DNA of 64,000 bases from Marchantia polymorpha subsp. ruderalis (Eukaryota > Streptophyta > Marchantiopsida > Marchantiales > Marchantiaceae). The notes below the pieces were generated by a model, which did not search any database, was not told the origin of the DNA, and saw only the letters and a list, made by a program, of their open reading frames with translations. The number at the start of each line of letters is the position of its first letter. Position 1 is the first letter of the stretch. Shown piece by piece: positions 36,686 to 48,673 of the stretch. A program made the position numbers and the translations under genes. The stretch is from positions 17,492,001 to 17,556,000 of the forward strand of contig AP031358.1 of assembly GCA_037833965.1 (NCBI GenBank). Reading direction: 5' to 3'.

Positions 36686-37941
36686 CTAATGCTTTAAATC
36701 CCTCGCGACATTCTCAGCCTTCCTGGATGCGTCATTAAGACCAGACTTGGCGTTCTTGGATGCATCATCAATGCCAGACTGAGCAGACTTTCCAGCATCT
36801 CTGGCTGAACCCTCTACCTCGCGGGCAGCATTCTTGAAGCTAGATTGGGCGTCCTTGCCCGTGTCCTGTGCCTTGCTGGTGGCCTTGTCGAAATTCTTCC
36901 TCAAGTCATCTCCTGCATTCTCGGCCTTGTTTTGGAGATCTTTTCCAGCGTCTTGTGCTTTGCTAGTGGCCTTGTCGAAGTTCTTCTTCAAATCATCTCC
37001 TGCATTCTCAGCATTGGCCTGCACGTCCTTTCCAAAACTCTGTGCTTTGTCGGTGGCTTTGTCGAAGTTCTTCTTCAAGTCATCTCCGACATTTTGCGAC
37101 TTTGATCGCAGATCTTGTCCTGCGTCTTGTGCTTGGTTCGTGGCCTTGTCTGCGTTTCTCTTCAGGTTGTCTCCGGCCTTCTCAGCGCCTCCTGTCAGGT
37201 CGTCCTGTAAACAAATATCCATAAGCAAAGTTAGACATAAGTGTGCCACTATCACGTCGAACACACTGCTACAAGATATACAGCACAAGAACAGGCCGAC
37301 AACAAACTTTGGAGACAAAGTTCATGCGTACAGAGTTTCTTCCTCACCTTCACATTCTCGGCCTGGTTCCTCAAATCTTTCCCTGACTTTTTCGCTTGGT
37401 CGCTGGCATTCTCAAACTGCTCACGTCCAGCGCTGGCTGCATCATTGGCCTTTTCCTTGACAGTCTCTGCAGTATTCTGAGCGCTGCCCTTTACGTTCTC
37501 TGCGGCATCAGAGACCATTTCACCGGCTTTGTTGAATCCGCTCTTCACATTTTCTGCGGCCTTGTTCGCAGCATCCTTCAGAGAGTCCAATACACCCTGA
37601 GCACAAATGTACCCATTCAAAGGTCAGCACGTGAATCTACCGAAGAGAAAACTGCAAATCACGGTAGCTCATGCAAATTTCGAGTACACAATGCGGGCAG
37701 TGCGAGCTCGAATCAAGTCTTAAGATAGTATTCTTTGGAAAATTACCTGGTCTTCGGCTCTCACGGCGAAGGGCCTGGACACTTGTCTGCTGGAAACGCC
37801 GACCATCCTCAGCTGAGATCCTCCGAGATGAGCAGAGGAGCTAATTCTCACGGACCTCGACGAAGGTGCGGAGGATGCATTGCTGCATCGAAGGTTTCCT
37901 ACCTGCAGGGCGGTAGCGTTCAAAGCACTGATCGATGCCAT
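36686..37941 (-). CDS. Plastid-targeted LEA-like protein A, three exons
   Basis: Exons on the minus strand: 37747-37941, 37348-37596, 36686-37204, all with GT-AG borders and continuous frame, giving 320 residues. Exon 1 encodes a transit peptide (Ser/Ala/Arg-rich, MASISALNATALQVG to about FAVRAEDQ). The rest is an Ala/Lys/Asp/Asn-rich, Pro-poor, strongly amphipathic helical protein typical of group-3-like LEA proteins. Exon 3 holds four 29-residue repeats of the form LKKNFDKATSKAQDAGKDLQ followed by NKAENAGDD. Such proteins are disordered when wet and fold on drying or freezing, protecting membranes and enzymes; here the site would be the chloroplast stroma (inference). Nearly identical to gene B. 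Confidence 0.87.
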
Positions 37942-38015
37942 GATGAGACACTAAATTAATGAAGAAAATGGACTGCTGGGAAAAATCGAAGATGAGCGAC
38001 GAGATGGAGGATGAT

Positions 38016-38141
38016 CACGTGTACGATGAATTCTGAACTCTCGAATGAGGAGGAAGGGGGCGAAAGCAGAAGTAGTTGCTGCAGACGGAGGAATGGCGCC
38101 GCTTATGTACCAATTGGCAAGGCGCAGTGGACTTCCACGTG
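38016..38141 (-). promoter_or_regulatory. Two CACGTG boxes upstream of LEA gene A
   Basis: CACGTG at 38016-38021 and 38136-38141 (the latter inside CCACGTGGC, a full ABRE-type core), about 75 and 195 bp upstream of the start codon. Both are conserved at the same spacing in gene B. Such boxes bind bZIP factors of the ABA pathway. The core sequences are visible; function is inferred. Confidence 0.5.
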
Positions 38142-38389
38142 GCTCGCGGCGGCGGTTGCTCATGCAGGATAACGTGAGTGCGCACCGGACTCAGCGCTGC
38201 CGGGTGTCGAGTTGCCACTCCGCCTACACGATCCCCGCCAGTTCACCGAAGTCGACCGGTCTCTGAAGGAAAACACCGTGACTGTGGGTGACGACATCTA
38301 AAGGATAGAATATTCGAAGATTCCAGTCTGCTCTCCATTCAGAGATGCAAGTCAGACCTCTTCAGAGGAGAGGCCGAGTCCGGGAGGAA

Positions 38390-39480
38390 CGGTTTATCTG
38401 TCCGTCTTATCAGGGTGTCGGGGATACAAGGTGGGAGACTTGGGATTAGAAGAATATGAAGAATGTGAAGAACAGCATGGTCGAACTGAAGATGTACAAG
38501 CACATCCTTGAGATCTGAACTTTCCTAAAACCCAACGAGTCGCGGCAGAGTCTAATGGTGGAACAATCTATCATGGAGATGCTGGTGCACATTCACAAGA
38601 ATGGCAATCTGTTTTACTAGCGCGAAGTCCACCAACTTCCACGTCGGTGACACTCCGCGCTCCACTGGATTACATTCGACGGATGAAGTAAGTGATGTAA
38701 AGATTTCGGAAAGCACCATGTTCCGCTTCGACAATGAGCCGTTTCGATACTTGGCAGCATGCCAGAAGCCTCAAGGACGAAGTTTCCAAACCCAACCACC
38801 AGTCAGAAGCTGGAATCGATCGGTGAGAGACTGTACCAGACTGTTCTCCAAGTTCAGCTCCGATCGAGGAACCGGTGTACATCATAAGAATAAAGAAAAT
38901 CACTAAGAGCCTGGAGGAACCCATGGTGATGCTAGCCGAACAGATAGTCGAGAACTCAGATGCCATAGAGCAGAAGCATAAGGACATCGAGGACACGGAA
39001 GAGGAACTGGAGGCGTCGAGGGAGGTGCTGTTGAAGCCCACCAAGGTGGTAGAATCAACAATTCAGAAGCTAGCTCACGAAACAATGTGCACGAGCGCTG
39101 CCTGCACGACCCAAATCGTCCTCAAAGACGGCTGGACGCAGAACAAGTACAGTATAGAGTGTGCCAAAATCGCTGCACAGGCTATGAGTCGTCCTGTTGA
39201 ATAGTCCAAACATTAAGCGCTCGGCTATGCTCGTCAATGTCTCGGGCAAGTGCAGAAATTGCCAGTGTCCTCCCAGAGAACACAAATTCGCAACCTACGC
39301 GGTGAAGCAGGCACTGAGGGACATGCCCGCAGAACGAGCAGGCGGCGACGACCTCAAGCTGCTTGAAGACAACAGAGCAGCAGCAGCAAAGACCTCGTCG
39401 TATTCGAACTGAGCAGGACTACGGAGGCCGAGTCCGAAAAAGTCTGCTTGGAGTTCGACAAGCAGAGGAGTGATAGATCG
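38390..39480 (+). pseudogene. Fossil 2: GTPase-family relic, broken
   Basis: Plus-strand remnant of the GTPase gene family, closely similar at nucleotide level to 33.2-34.1 kb of fossil 1. It covers a G3-region remnant, the conserved block after it, the coiled-coil part (SLEEPMVMLAEQIVE), and the Cys-rich GKCRNCQCPPREH block near 39.25 kb, then an acidic tail. No MACPF-like part is attached. It has several breaks (at least five). Its position just before duplication copy 2, as fossil 1 is before copy 1, suggests the duplicated unit included the fossil. Confidence 0.6.
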
Positions 39481-40850
39481 CTAAAAGGTGAAGAGACAGT
39501 TTCTATTGCCCTCAAATTTACGCAGCAATATTTCTGCGTTTACAGATTTGTGATTCCTGATCTACTTGGTGGATCTGATCTGCTATCGAAGGCGAACACG
39601 AATCAACGATTCTCAATCTCTCCTTTCTAATGAAGAGTAGTGCCCAAAGACTCGATAAGAACTTGTGGCGCTGTTTCATTTGATGGAGCTACAATCGATT
39701 TGTGTTCCAATTCCAGTCGGCCCTAAAGTTTGCTCGATCCGTTGCAAACCAACAGCATATCGAAATCAATGGCGGAGATCCATATCGATCCTCAGGAGAT
39801 ATATCATCACAGCGTAGAGGCGCTATGCTTGAGACCGAGGAGCATATTCGTAGTGGAAGGCCCAATCTTCAAGTCTCTGAGTAGCAATGGCGTTACCGCA
39901 GTACAGGAGAGTTGGAAACATTGGAGTATATGACGCCACTCCTCATCTTGACTTACGAAGTGGTGGACAAAAAGGCTAGAAAGGTTGGAATTTCAAAGCA
40001 CAAGCTCACCAGATTGTCGAAGAGCAGAATAACATATGGATGGACTTACTTAGATTCCATATTGGATTCCGCGCAGAGCTGCAGGTCATAGCTCTTCCGA
40101 ATAGAGCCCGAGTCCAGCAGGTGCGATTTAGCTGTCCGTCTCATAGACATACCGGGGAAACCAGGAGAAACTACGGGAGGGGCTTGGGATAAGAAGAATT
40201 CAGAATATCTGATTGATATGAAGAAGTCCAAGCACATCCATGGGATCTGCATTTTCCTGAAGTCCAGTGAACTGTGGCTGAATTACTGTGACAGGGAGCT
40301 GATGGAGCACCTCCACAAGAATGCCAGCCACAGCATGGCATTATGTTCTACGAGTGCGAAGTGCAGCAATTTCCTTGTCGGCTACATGTTGAAGCCACTA
40401 CGAGCTCTACTGGATATACAAAGGATAAAGGGAGTATAAAACTGGCGTGAACACCATGTATTAATTCGGTACCTCTCAGCATCCCAGAGGGCTCGAGGAC
40501 ACAGTTTCACCGGCACAAAGCTGGAATCCATCCGTGGACGAATATCAGACCCAGTTTGACTCCATCGGAGCTAATCAGATCGAGGAGACTGTAAACGTCA
40601 TGAAAGCCAAGGAAATCATCTAGAGTTTGGAAGAGCCTCTGATGAAGATACGTGAGCAGATAAAGGGTAAATCGGCTTAAGTACAGCAGAAGGAGAAGGA
40701 GATCCAGGACATGGAAGAGGATCTGGAGGCGTTTATGGAGGTGCTCATGAAGTCCATCAAGTCGGTAGAATAAGCCATTCAGCAGCTACATCCCCCGAGA
40801 TCTGTGTGCAAAGGCCCTTCCTAGCTGTCGCTATGATGTGACATGCATGA
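39480..40850 (+). pseudogene. Fossil 3: diverged GTPase-family relic, broken
   Basis: Begins with a stretch resembling the region upstream of fossil 1 (about 31.5 kb), followed by helical-linker-like sequence (FQSALKFARSVAN), a G3-like RLIDIPG, the HIHGICIFLK block near 40.23 kb and coiled-coil remains up to about 40.8 kb. It is more diverged from fossil 1 than fossil 2 is, so it is a separate, older relative. It is heavily broken, with many disruptions. Confidence 0.52.
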
Positions 40851-41679
40851 GGTTTCTACATCAAACCACTCGATAGACTTCGAATCTGTTGTGGAGTCGA
40901 AGGATACAACACTGTACTATACACTACTCCGAGGTCTTCAGTAAGAAGAACGTCGCGAGAGTTACAAGCAACGACCATCTGTGGTGAACATTGATTCTCA
41001 ATGTCAGCAATATTTAGTCTTTACTTCGCTCAGAGCACAGCCTGATACGGATCGCCCACCTTGCGGCAGATACTGGCATTTCGGAAACAGACAAGGGCCA
41101 ATTCGGTCCATGTGCAAAAGTTACCGATGACGGAGGATGTACTACAGACCAGTACCTCTGTCGCGTCGTCATCGGTACTCTTGCTGTCTAGCGGCGAGAG
41201 CCAGGTCTCTCGTGTCCTCTACTCCCGAGTCCCTTCTCGTCTCCTATCTTCCGTGGCCTTCGCTTCCTCCCCTCGCCTGATGCTTGAAAGACTCGGTGCG
41301 TACTGTTGGACGACATCTTCTACGGCGCGACGCACTGCTAGCGTCGGATTTCAACTCTATGAAAGTACAAATGTACTGATCGTCCTCCATTAAATATCAC
41401 ATCCGCATTTACTACTTTTACGATTCAATCGTCTCCGCCGAGACCTCCCATATCTTTCCCTTCACCTCCCGAGTCCAGTGAACTGCAATCACCGTAAGTT
41501 CTCGTCCAAAAGTACTATTCTGGAAAAAATCAACACAATTTACTCGATTAAGCAAAATGGGACCAGATGTCAGTCTTCCAAAACTATCCATATGTTCCTT
41601 CGATATGAAAATATGAATGAATCCTTTTCTGACAAGTTGGAATTCGAAAACTCTAACAAAGAACAGTTCGTCACATTTT
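40851..41679. other. Unassigned stretch between GTPase fossil 3 and duplication copy 2
   Basis: Short ORFs only. The plus-strand frame at 41061-41393 is Ser/Thr-rich and does not resemble a known family. No repeats or RNA genes were recognised. Confidence 0.35.
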
Positions 41680-42965
41680 CGGAAGATTTCGATTCCACTC
41701 CGTGCCGTCCACTCTGAGCTTTCAAAGGTCTCGAAGACGAATTCGTTCGCACTTAATCGTTCAGCAGAGCAGCTCTGTGTATCGTTGTCTATTCGCAAAC
41801 GAACTACGTTCCAGCACAGATATTGTCACCTCACCATCCACAAACACTGGATATCTGATTCAAGAAGATGGATAGAATCAATGTGGACATTAGCTCAGTT
41901 TTTCAAGCTTCGCAAATCCAGCTAAAACGCTGTTGATTGAGCTCACTATATCGGAGATCGTCATGCAGTCGTTCTCATTTGTCGTTCACAACCAGGCTTT
42001 CGGCATAAGCCGATAGCCTACGTACGATTGCTCATATCCTCTCTCCAACATGCGAATAACATTTATAGCTCGGTTCTTCATAGGAGACATGATTTGAAAC
42101 TTTTTGCTTTGCTGGTGGTGTTTCGACATCTTTTGTTCCATCTCCAACATTCTCTGGAGTGGAATGTTGGATCGCAGATTTCCTGATTTCTGCTAAATTC
42201 CTAATACAAAGGTCTATTTTTGTCTCTCTCGGCAGATTTTCGACAGAGAATCTTCCTTTCTTCCTCGGTTTATCTTCCACGAACAGATATGGAATTCGAC
42301 CTGTGAGTTGAAGGTGTACAAAGTTTAATTTCTCAGGTCAGCCTTCGGAGAGGTGGACTGGTACAGCCGCAGAGTTCATAAAAACCTTCATAATCGCCTG
42401 GAAATACTGTAAACAGTCTGCAGGAATTCATTTCGTCCTTCTAAATTCATATGGTCAATTGAAAGTACGATAAAATCGAATTATATACATGTTCAAAATG
42501 CGAAATATCCCGAATTTTTCTTGAAGCGAAATGTTGTAAAGACATAAAACAGAGTTTTTCTACTTCGCTTTTTTGTTTTCTCGCGTGGAATTACATTTCT
42601 TTTGTTCTCCAATTGTGGACTTTCAAATGAGAAATGATAATATGTTCACATGGACGTTAGGAGATGGTAATGTATCAGTTTAACAGTGGTGATATATGGC
42701 ATATATGTTCTAATCAATCTTAGAGAGAAGAGAATATATTTGCAACGAAAAATTTTATTGTAACAATCTGATGTATTCAAAATTGAATTACATACTTTTT
42801 CAGGAAATGAAGCTTTGCAAAACAATATACAATTGCGCATAGGTATTTGCCCTGCGTTGACACACTATTCTTCAAGTAATAGTTCTACACTGTGAAGAAA
42901 GGGTTCTTTCCCATCGAGTATATCACAGTTCTACAGACTCTCTTTTGTACAAGGTCCCACCGAAT

Positions 42966-44221
42966 CTAATGCTTTAAATCCCTCGCGACATTCTCAGCCT
43001 TCCTGGATGCGTCATTAAGACCAGACTTGGCGTTCTTGGATGCATCATCAATGCCAGACTGAGCAGACTTTCCAGCATCTCTGGCTGAACCCTCTACCTC
43101 GCGGGCAGCATTCTTGAAGCTAGATTGGGCGTCCTTGCCCGTGTCCTGTGCCTTGCTGGTGGCCTTGTCGAAATTCTTCTTCAAGTCATCTCCTGCATTC
43201 TCGGCCTTGTTTTGGAGATCTTTTCCAGCGTCTTGTGCTTTGCTAGTGGCCTTGTCGAAGTTCTTCTTCAAATCATCTCCTGCATTCTCAGCATTGGCCT
43301 GCACGTCCTTTCCAAAGCTCTGTGCTTTGTCGGTGGCTTTGTCGAAGTTCTTCTTCAAGTCATCTCCGACATTTTGCGACTTTGATCGCAGATCTTGTCC
43401 TGCGTCTTGTGCTTGGTTCGTGGCCTTGTCTGCGTTTCTCTTCAGGTTGTCTCCGGCCTTCTCAGCGCCTCCTGTCAGGTCGTCCTGTAAACAAATATCC
43501 ATAAGCAACTTTAGACATAAGTGTGCCACTATCACGTCGAACACACTGCTACAAGATATACAAGCTCAAGAACAGGCCGACGACAAATTTTGGAGCTAAA
43601 GTTCATGCGTACAGAGTTTCTTCCTCACCTTCACATTCTCGGCCTGGTTCCTCAAATCTTTCCCTGACTTTTTCGCTTGGTCGCTGGCATTCTCAAACTG
43701 CTCACGTCCAGCGCTGGCTGCATCATTGGCCTTTTCCTTGACCGTCTCTGCAGTATTCTGAGCAGAACCCTTTACGTTCTCTGCAGCATCAGAGACCATT
43801 TCACCGGCTTTGTTGAATCCGCTCTTCACATTTTCTGCGGCCTTGCTTGCAGCGTCCTTCAATGAGTCCAATACACCCTGTACACAAATGTACCCATTCA
43901 AAGGTCAGCACGTGAATCTACCGAAGAGAAAACTGCAAATCACGGTAGCTCATGCAAATTTCGAGTACACAATGCGGGCAGTGCGGGCTCGAATCAAGTC
44001 TGATGTAGTATTCTTTGGAAAATTACCTGGTCTTCAGCTCTCACGGCGAAGGGCCTGGACACTTGTCTGCGGGAAACGCCGACCATCCTCAGCTGAGATC
44101 CTCCGAGATGAGCAGAGGAGCTTATTCTCACGGACCTCGACGAAGGTGCGGAGGATGCATTGCTGCATCGAAGGTTTCCTACCTGCAGGGCGGTAGCGTT
44201 CAAAGCACTGATCGATGCCAT
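42966..44221 (-). CDS. Plastid-targeted LEA-like protein B, three exons
   Basis: Exons 44027-44221, 43629-43877, 42966-43484 on the minus strand, each the same length as in gene A (195, 249, 519 bp), giving 320 residues. Transit peptide, helical N-part and four 29-residue repeats are as in gene A. Differences are scattered substitutions, for example DDLKKNF where A has DDLRKNF in the last repeat; most of the others lie in exons 1 and 2. The frame is intact, so both copies look functional. Dosage increase under stress is the simplest reading, but expression cannot be seen from sequence. Confidence 0.87.
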
Positions 44222-44295
44222 GATGAGACACTAAATTAATGGAGAGAATGGACTGCTGGCAAAGATCGAAGATGACCGACGAGATGGAGAATGAT

Positions 44296-44420
44296 CACGT
44301 GTACGATAAATTTCGAACTCTCGAATGAAGAGGAAGGGGCGAAAGCAGAAGTAGTTGATGTAGAGAGAGGAAGGGCGCCGCTTATGTACCAATTGGCAAG
44401 GCGCAGTGGACTTCCACGTG
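44296..44420 (-). promoter_or_regulatory. Two CACGTG boxes upstream of LEA gene B
   Basis: CACGTG at 44296-44301 and 44415-44420, 75 and about 194 bp upstream of the start codon, the same arrangement as at gene A, the second again within CCACGTGGC. They were copied with the gene. Confidence 0.5.
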
Positions 44421-44512
44421 GCTCGCGGCGGCGGTTGCTCATGCAGGATAACGTGAGTGCGCACCGGACTCAGCGCTGCCGGGTGTCGAGTTGCCACTCC
44501 GCCTACTCGATT

Positions 44513-45921
44513 CTGGCCTCCTCGGCGGGGCCAGCGCGGCCGACACGTGGTCACTGCGTTCAGTTCGCTGGCATGGCCATATTGCTCGAGCGAAAGTTAC
44601 TACGTAACTTGTACTACGCCGTTGAGAGATTGTCCACTTTCTCCGAGGAATCAACGAGTAGGAGCTGATGACGGCTCGACTCAGATCCCATAGCTCGGGC
44701 TCCAGCGCGCTACCATTGGCTCCTCGCGCTCGAGGTCTTGGATCTTGTGCAAAATGTTTCATGGCTGAATGTTTGTGGGCATGTTCTTCTCGATTTGTTC
44801 CGGCTACGTCGGTCTTATTCGCCTAGTCTACGTACGCTTTTTGTGAGCTGCGATCGATACGCTCGCGGCCTTTTTCTCGGCATGGGTGCCCTTGACTTGA
44901 TGCTGGCTGGCCCAATGTCCACATCGCGTTGGGTTTGGACTTCACTTCATCTTGAAGATATGAGAATCTGATCATTCCTCGGCAAAAGTCCTTCTAATTC
45001 GGCTGCTTTTTCGTGGCACAATCGTTCCAGTGTTCTCTTGATTTCATGTCAGAAGCCTGACGTTATTGTATGTTCCCGCTCGGAATTCAAGAGTCTGCCC
45101 TGTAAAGACGACCAACTCTCCACCAGTGAGGTTTGAGAGAATTTATCGTTTATCGCTCACTGGATGAGCGAGAACGATTGAACAGTCGGCTTTCTTCAAT
45201 GATCGCTCTAAACGGCGCTATTCGTTTCAGATTGCGAGAGTGAACATTGGGCTTTTACATTTCAGAATTTATCAATATTGGACAGAAATTGTCAATTGGT
45301 ATTGGGCCTTTAAAATAATGTATTAGTATGAATGATTTTGTTGATGATATGTGTAAGCTAAAATTTTGCTTTTCTGTAGGCATTTCATTTTCGCTTGAAA
45401 ATTATTTTAGAGATAATTATTTCTCAGAGGTTTTCTTGACCGGAAATTTTGTTCTATGGCAGAGATATTAGTCAAGAGAAATTTTCATATTCTCATATCT
45501 AGCAGACAGAGAGATTGCTTTAGATTCAGCTGAGAGATATTTTGTACACTGCCATTTTTTAATGGTTATATATCATAATTTACCAACTGTGTAATGTGTG
45601 AAGATGTGATATGGGATAGAAAGAGCGATTTACAATCGCGCACCGCAAGTATTCTTCAAGTTTCCTCATAAGAGCGTTTACTGATATATGGTACAGCGTT
45701 TACATTCTTGTTGTTCTGTTCTCAGACGAACATGATCGATAAACTTGAACAGTTTCCCGATATCGGATCCTAGTGTCTCGTTACAGAGTTTCGAATCTAC
45801 CTTACAAGTGATTAACAAACTCTAGACCTCTGTCGAGACGTTAATCAAGACAATGAGTCCATGTTATTCTCCATCAACTATTCCCAATTTCCAAAAGCCT
45901 GTACATGAAATGAGACATTGT
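44513..45921. other. Intergenic between LEA genes B and C
   Basis: 44.5-45.2 kb has GC-rich patches without a convincing frame. 45.2-45.92 kb is AT-rich and is probably the 3' flank of gene C. No RNA gene or mobile element was recognised. Confidence 0.4.
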
Positions 45922-46974
45922 TCACTTTCTTCTGACATCGTCGACGGAGTCCTGGGCTTTGCCTATAGCCTGATCGAACTGCTTCTTCAGACTGTCTCCG
46001 GCGTTCTTCAAATTCTGTTGCAAATCACCAGCAACATTCTGGGCCTCCTTTCCTCCCTGGTCAGCACGACTCTGGACTTTATCACCAGCATTCTCGGCTT
46101 GTCCGGTGACCTTGTCCAAGGTCTTCTTCAAACTGTCTCCGGCGTTCTTCAGGTTGGCTTGCAAGTCACTACCTACATCTTGAGCTTGGTTCGATCTCTT
46201 GTCTACAGCTTTCTCGGCTTGTCCTGTCACCTGGTCAAGTTTTTCCTTCAAGCTCTCCCCGGCATTTTGCAGGTTGGCTTGAATGCCGTTGCCGTTGCTC
46301 ACGTTCCTCTTCAAGTCGTTCTCGGCGTTTTCAGCCTTTCCGATTAAGGAGTTCTGTTCAGTACAGAAGGAGATTATTTAATCGGCATTGAAGACCCAGA
46401 GAACGAAGAGAGCGTGGATCCAACCGATTAATGCTCGTCAACGTTAAAGAAGATGCACAATGCAAATGGCCCTTTGAGATCTTACCTTCAAGCTCTCGGC
46501 TTGGTCACCCAAATCTTGACTGGAGTTCTTGAAGTTGTCAACAGCCTTGTTCGCTGTCTCCTTCAACGAATCGATGACATTGCTAGGCTGTTCCGTGACA
46601 ACACACACAAAATTATTAGTTCAACGGATCCAGATTACGAACACAATCTGAAACATCAGATCTGCAGCCAAAGTGTAGACCGACGAAATTCTACAAATTT
46701 GTTGGTAGTTAAAATCGTACATTATACAATATGCTTCAGTACAAGATCGTGATGGTAAAGATAATCGCAACGCATTGCATACCTCGTCTTTAGCTCTGAC
46801 GACAAGTCCCCGAGAAGATCTACAACGAGGAGCAGCGGAAGTCAATCGGAACGATCCGAAGTGGGCACTTGAGCTCATCCTCGCAGTGCTGGAGCTCGTT
46901 GAAGGAAGCCCCTGGACATTGCAGACGGCCCCGATCTGCACGGCTGCGGTGTTCATTGCGCTGATGGATGCCAT
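45922..46974 (-). CDS. Plastid-targeted LEA-like protein C, three exons
   Basis: Exons 46783-46974, 46486-46587 and 45922-46353 on the minus strand, GT-AG, frame continuous, 241 residues. Exon 1 is clearly homologous to that of A and B (MASISAMNTAAVQIG, SSSAHFG, ending VVRAKDE), a transit peptide. Exon 2 is shorter than in A and B. Exon 3 has repeats of about 40 residues around LQANLKNAGDSLKK followed by D[KQ]VTGQAE, again Ala/Lys/Asn-rich and helical. It is an older paralogue with the same gene structure and orientation. Its role is inferred as stromal desiccation or cold protectant. Confidence 0.83.
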
Positions 46975-47116
46975 CGTGCTCGAAGGTTTCGGAGGCAGGA
47001 ATGCTGATGTTCGAAAGTTTGAATTTGGCAAGAGTGTAATGTTAGTGCGGAAGGAAATTCAATCGAATGCAACTGGCATCGACGGGTGCAACTATATACC
47101 CATCAGTGCTGCTCAA

Positions 47117-47128
47117 GCCGACCACGTG
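47117..47128 (-). promoter_or_regulatory. Composite GCCGAC-CACGTG site upstream of LEA gene C
   Basis: GCCGAC (47117-47122) directly touches CACGTG (47123-47128), about 145 bp upstream of the start codon. The first matches the DRE/CRT core used by CBF/DREB factors, the second the G-box/ABRE core. Such pairing is typical of cold- and drought-induced plant genes. Sites are seen; function is inferred. Confidence 0.45.
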
Positions 47129-48621
47129 TTGTTGACAAGTGGACTCCGCACGAGGATAATGCGACGCTCACCGATCAATCCACAGCGACTATGGGCAAGC
47201 GCCATGTGTCCAGACACAAAATGTTTGGCACCTGGTCCCTCGTATTGCGATGCTCCACGATACCTGTTTCGGTATCGATCGGGCTTGTCAAGCTGGCAGC
47301 GGTTGGGAGTGCTCACTGGTGCCTGTTTGGCAATCATATGTGCATGGGAAGGTGACTGACGAATAAACTTTATCGTTGTGATTGTGTGGTTTTGAACAGC
47401 TGGGAAATCTGCTACGGAGCTTTGCCCTCGTCGTCACTTTGGACACGATAGAGACAGAGAGAATATTTTGTGACGAGAGGCCCTCTACAGCTGTGACGAC
47501 ATTAGAACATCATTGGCTGCTGCGGGTTATAAGAGTGCCGTGCTTGCTACGTTCTGGGTTAACGCGCAGAGCGAAGGTTTATAAGAACATTCTTCTTTCT
47601 CCACAGAAGAAGATTTCCGGCAAATTTCTGGCATGACTCTGACGTGTTTCCTAACACATACGTCCTCTAAACGTTACAAAAGAAGAAGCGAGCAAGCACG
47701 CATATCGTTTGTGGAGAGACTCTTCTCTATATGTTAGACAGGAGCACTCAACAGCAGTTTTTGAAGCAGCTGTTCTCGATGCATTTCTAGATATGTCCCA
47801 AGGTTATCTGTTTTGTCTGGCATTCTGTATAGGATATCTTGGCGAAAAATTTGGTTTCATAAAAACCTCAACCTTACTGTATCTTGAAATTTCAGTCTAC
47901 GATATTGAAATCGTTTTCTTCATGATACAAGTTTTTTACCATAAATTATTGTTCAAAAGCAGTAAATGATCATTTCAAGGAAGTTTATTCATAAGTAGGA
48001 AAAAGTTTAAGAGTATGTTCTAGTTTAGTTTTTTCTATTTGAATCAAATTTATACATCTAAAAAATCTAAGAAAAATTCAACTGTTTATTATTATTTAAA
48101 AAATCAATTCTTCAAGAATTTCTATTTAATTCCAGTTCATTATTAAAATATATTTTCATTATTTATTTTTTAAATAGAGTTTATTGAATCAAATTATTTC
48201 AAGAGACTAAACATCGATAACATCACCGAGTACACTTTTTTCTCTAATTTGTATTTCAATTTCTTTTCAATTTCTTTAACCTCAATTTGTAAGTAAATTA
48301 AAATACAAACTTTTTTTGTCAACAAAAAATTAATCGATTTCATTCAATGATACAAAAGCATGATGACTTTTATAAATCTTAAAGAATATAATATCTTACA
48401 TTTTATATTCAATATTTCATCTGATTAGAATTTTTGCGAAATAATATTTCATTATCCAAAAGATTCATCTTCAAAATGTTGTATGAAAACCACATTATCT
48501 GTTGGTTTTTACTTTAGAATTTGTCATATGATCAATTTTACTTTTTGATACACAATTAACTAACCGCTACACACAGAATGTCAATATTCATGTTCAAATG
48601 TTCCAAGTTAAAATAGTATTG

Positions 48622-48625
<4 letters not shown>

Positions 48626-48665
<40 letters not shown>
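48626..48665. repeat. TA dinucleotide microsatellite
   Basis: About 20 uninterrupted AT/TA units followed by GTGTGTG. A simple-sequence repeat likely to vary in length between individuals. Confidence 0.9.

Positions 48666-48673
<8 letters not shown>

Larger units (their letters stand above)
34946..38232. repeat. Segmental duplication, copy 1 (contains LEA gene A)
   Basis: Direct repeat of 41680-44512. Near-identical blocks are 34946-35760 with 41680-42480 and about 36480-38232 with about 42760-44512. Between these, copy 1 has several hundred extra AT-rich bases (about 35.8-36.48 kb). Similarity ends abruptly after the shared ...CACTCCGCCTAC. It carries a complete three-exon plastid LEA gene with its upstream region, so both coding and regulatory DNA were copied. 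Confidence 0.85.
41680..44512. repeat. Segmental duplication, copy 2 (contains LEA gene B)
   Basis: Direct copy of 34946-38232, about 6.3-6.7 kb downstream of it, shorter because it lacks most of the AT-rich insertion. Visible differences in coding exons are few, around a dozen in 963 bp, so the duplication is recent on an evolutionary scale. Confidence 0.85.

Noticed and set aside
36834-37460. Long plus-strand ORF with repeated hydrophobic units opposite LEA gene A
   Set aside because: It is the antisense shadow of the 29-residue LEA repeats. The splice sites, transit peptide and paralogue all support the minus strand. The same applies to 43114-43599 and 45853-46347.
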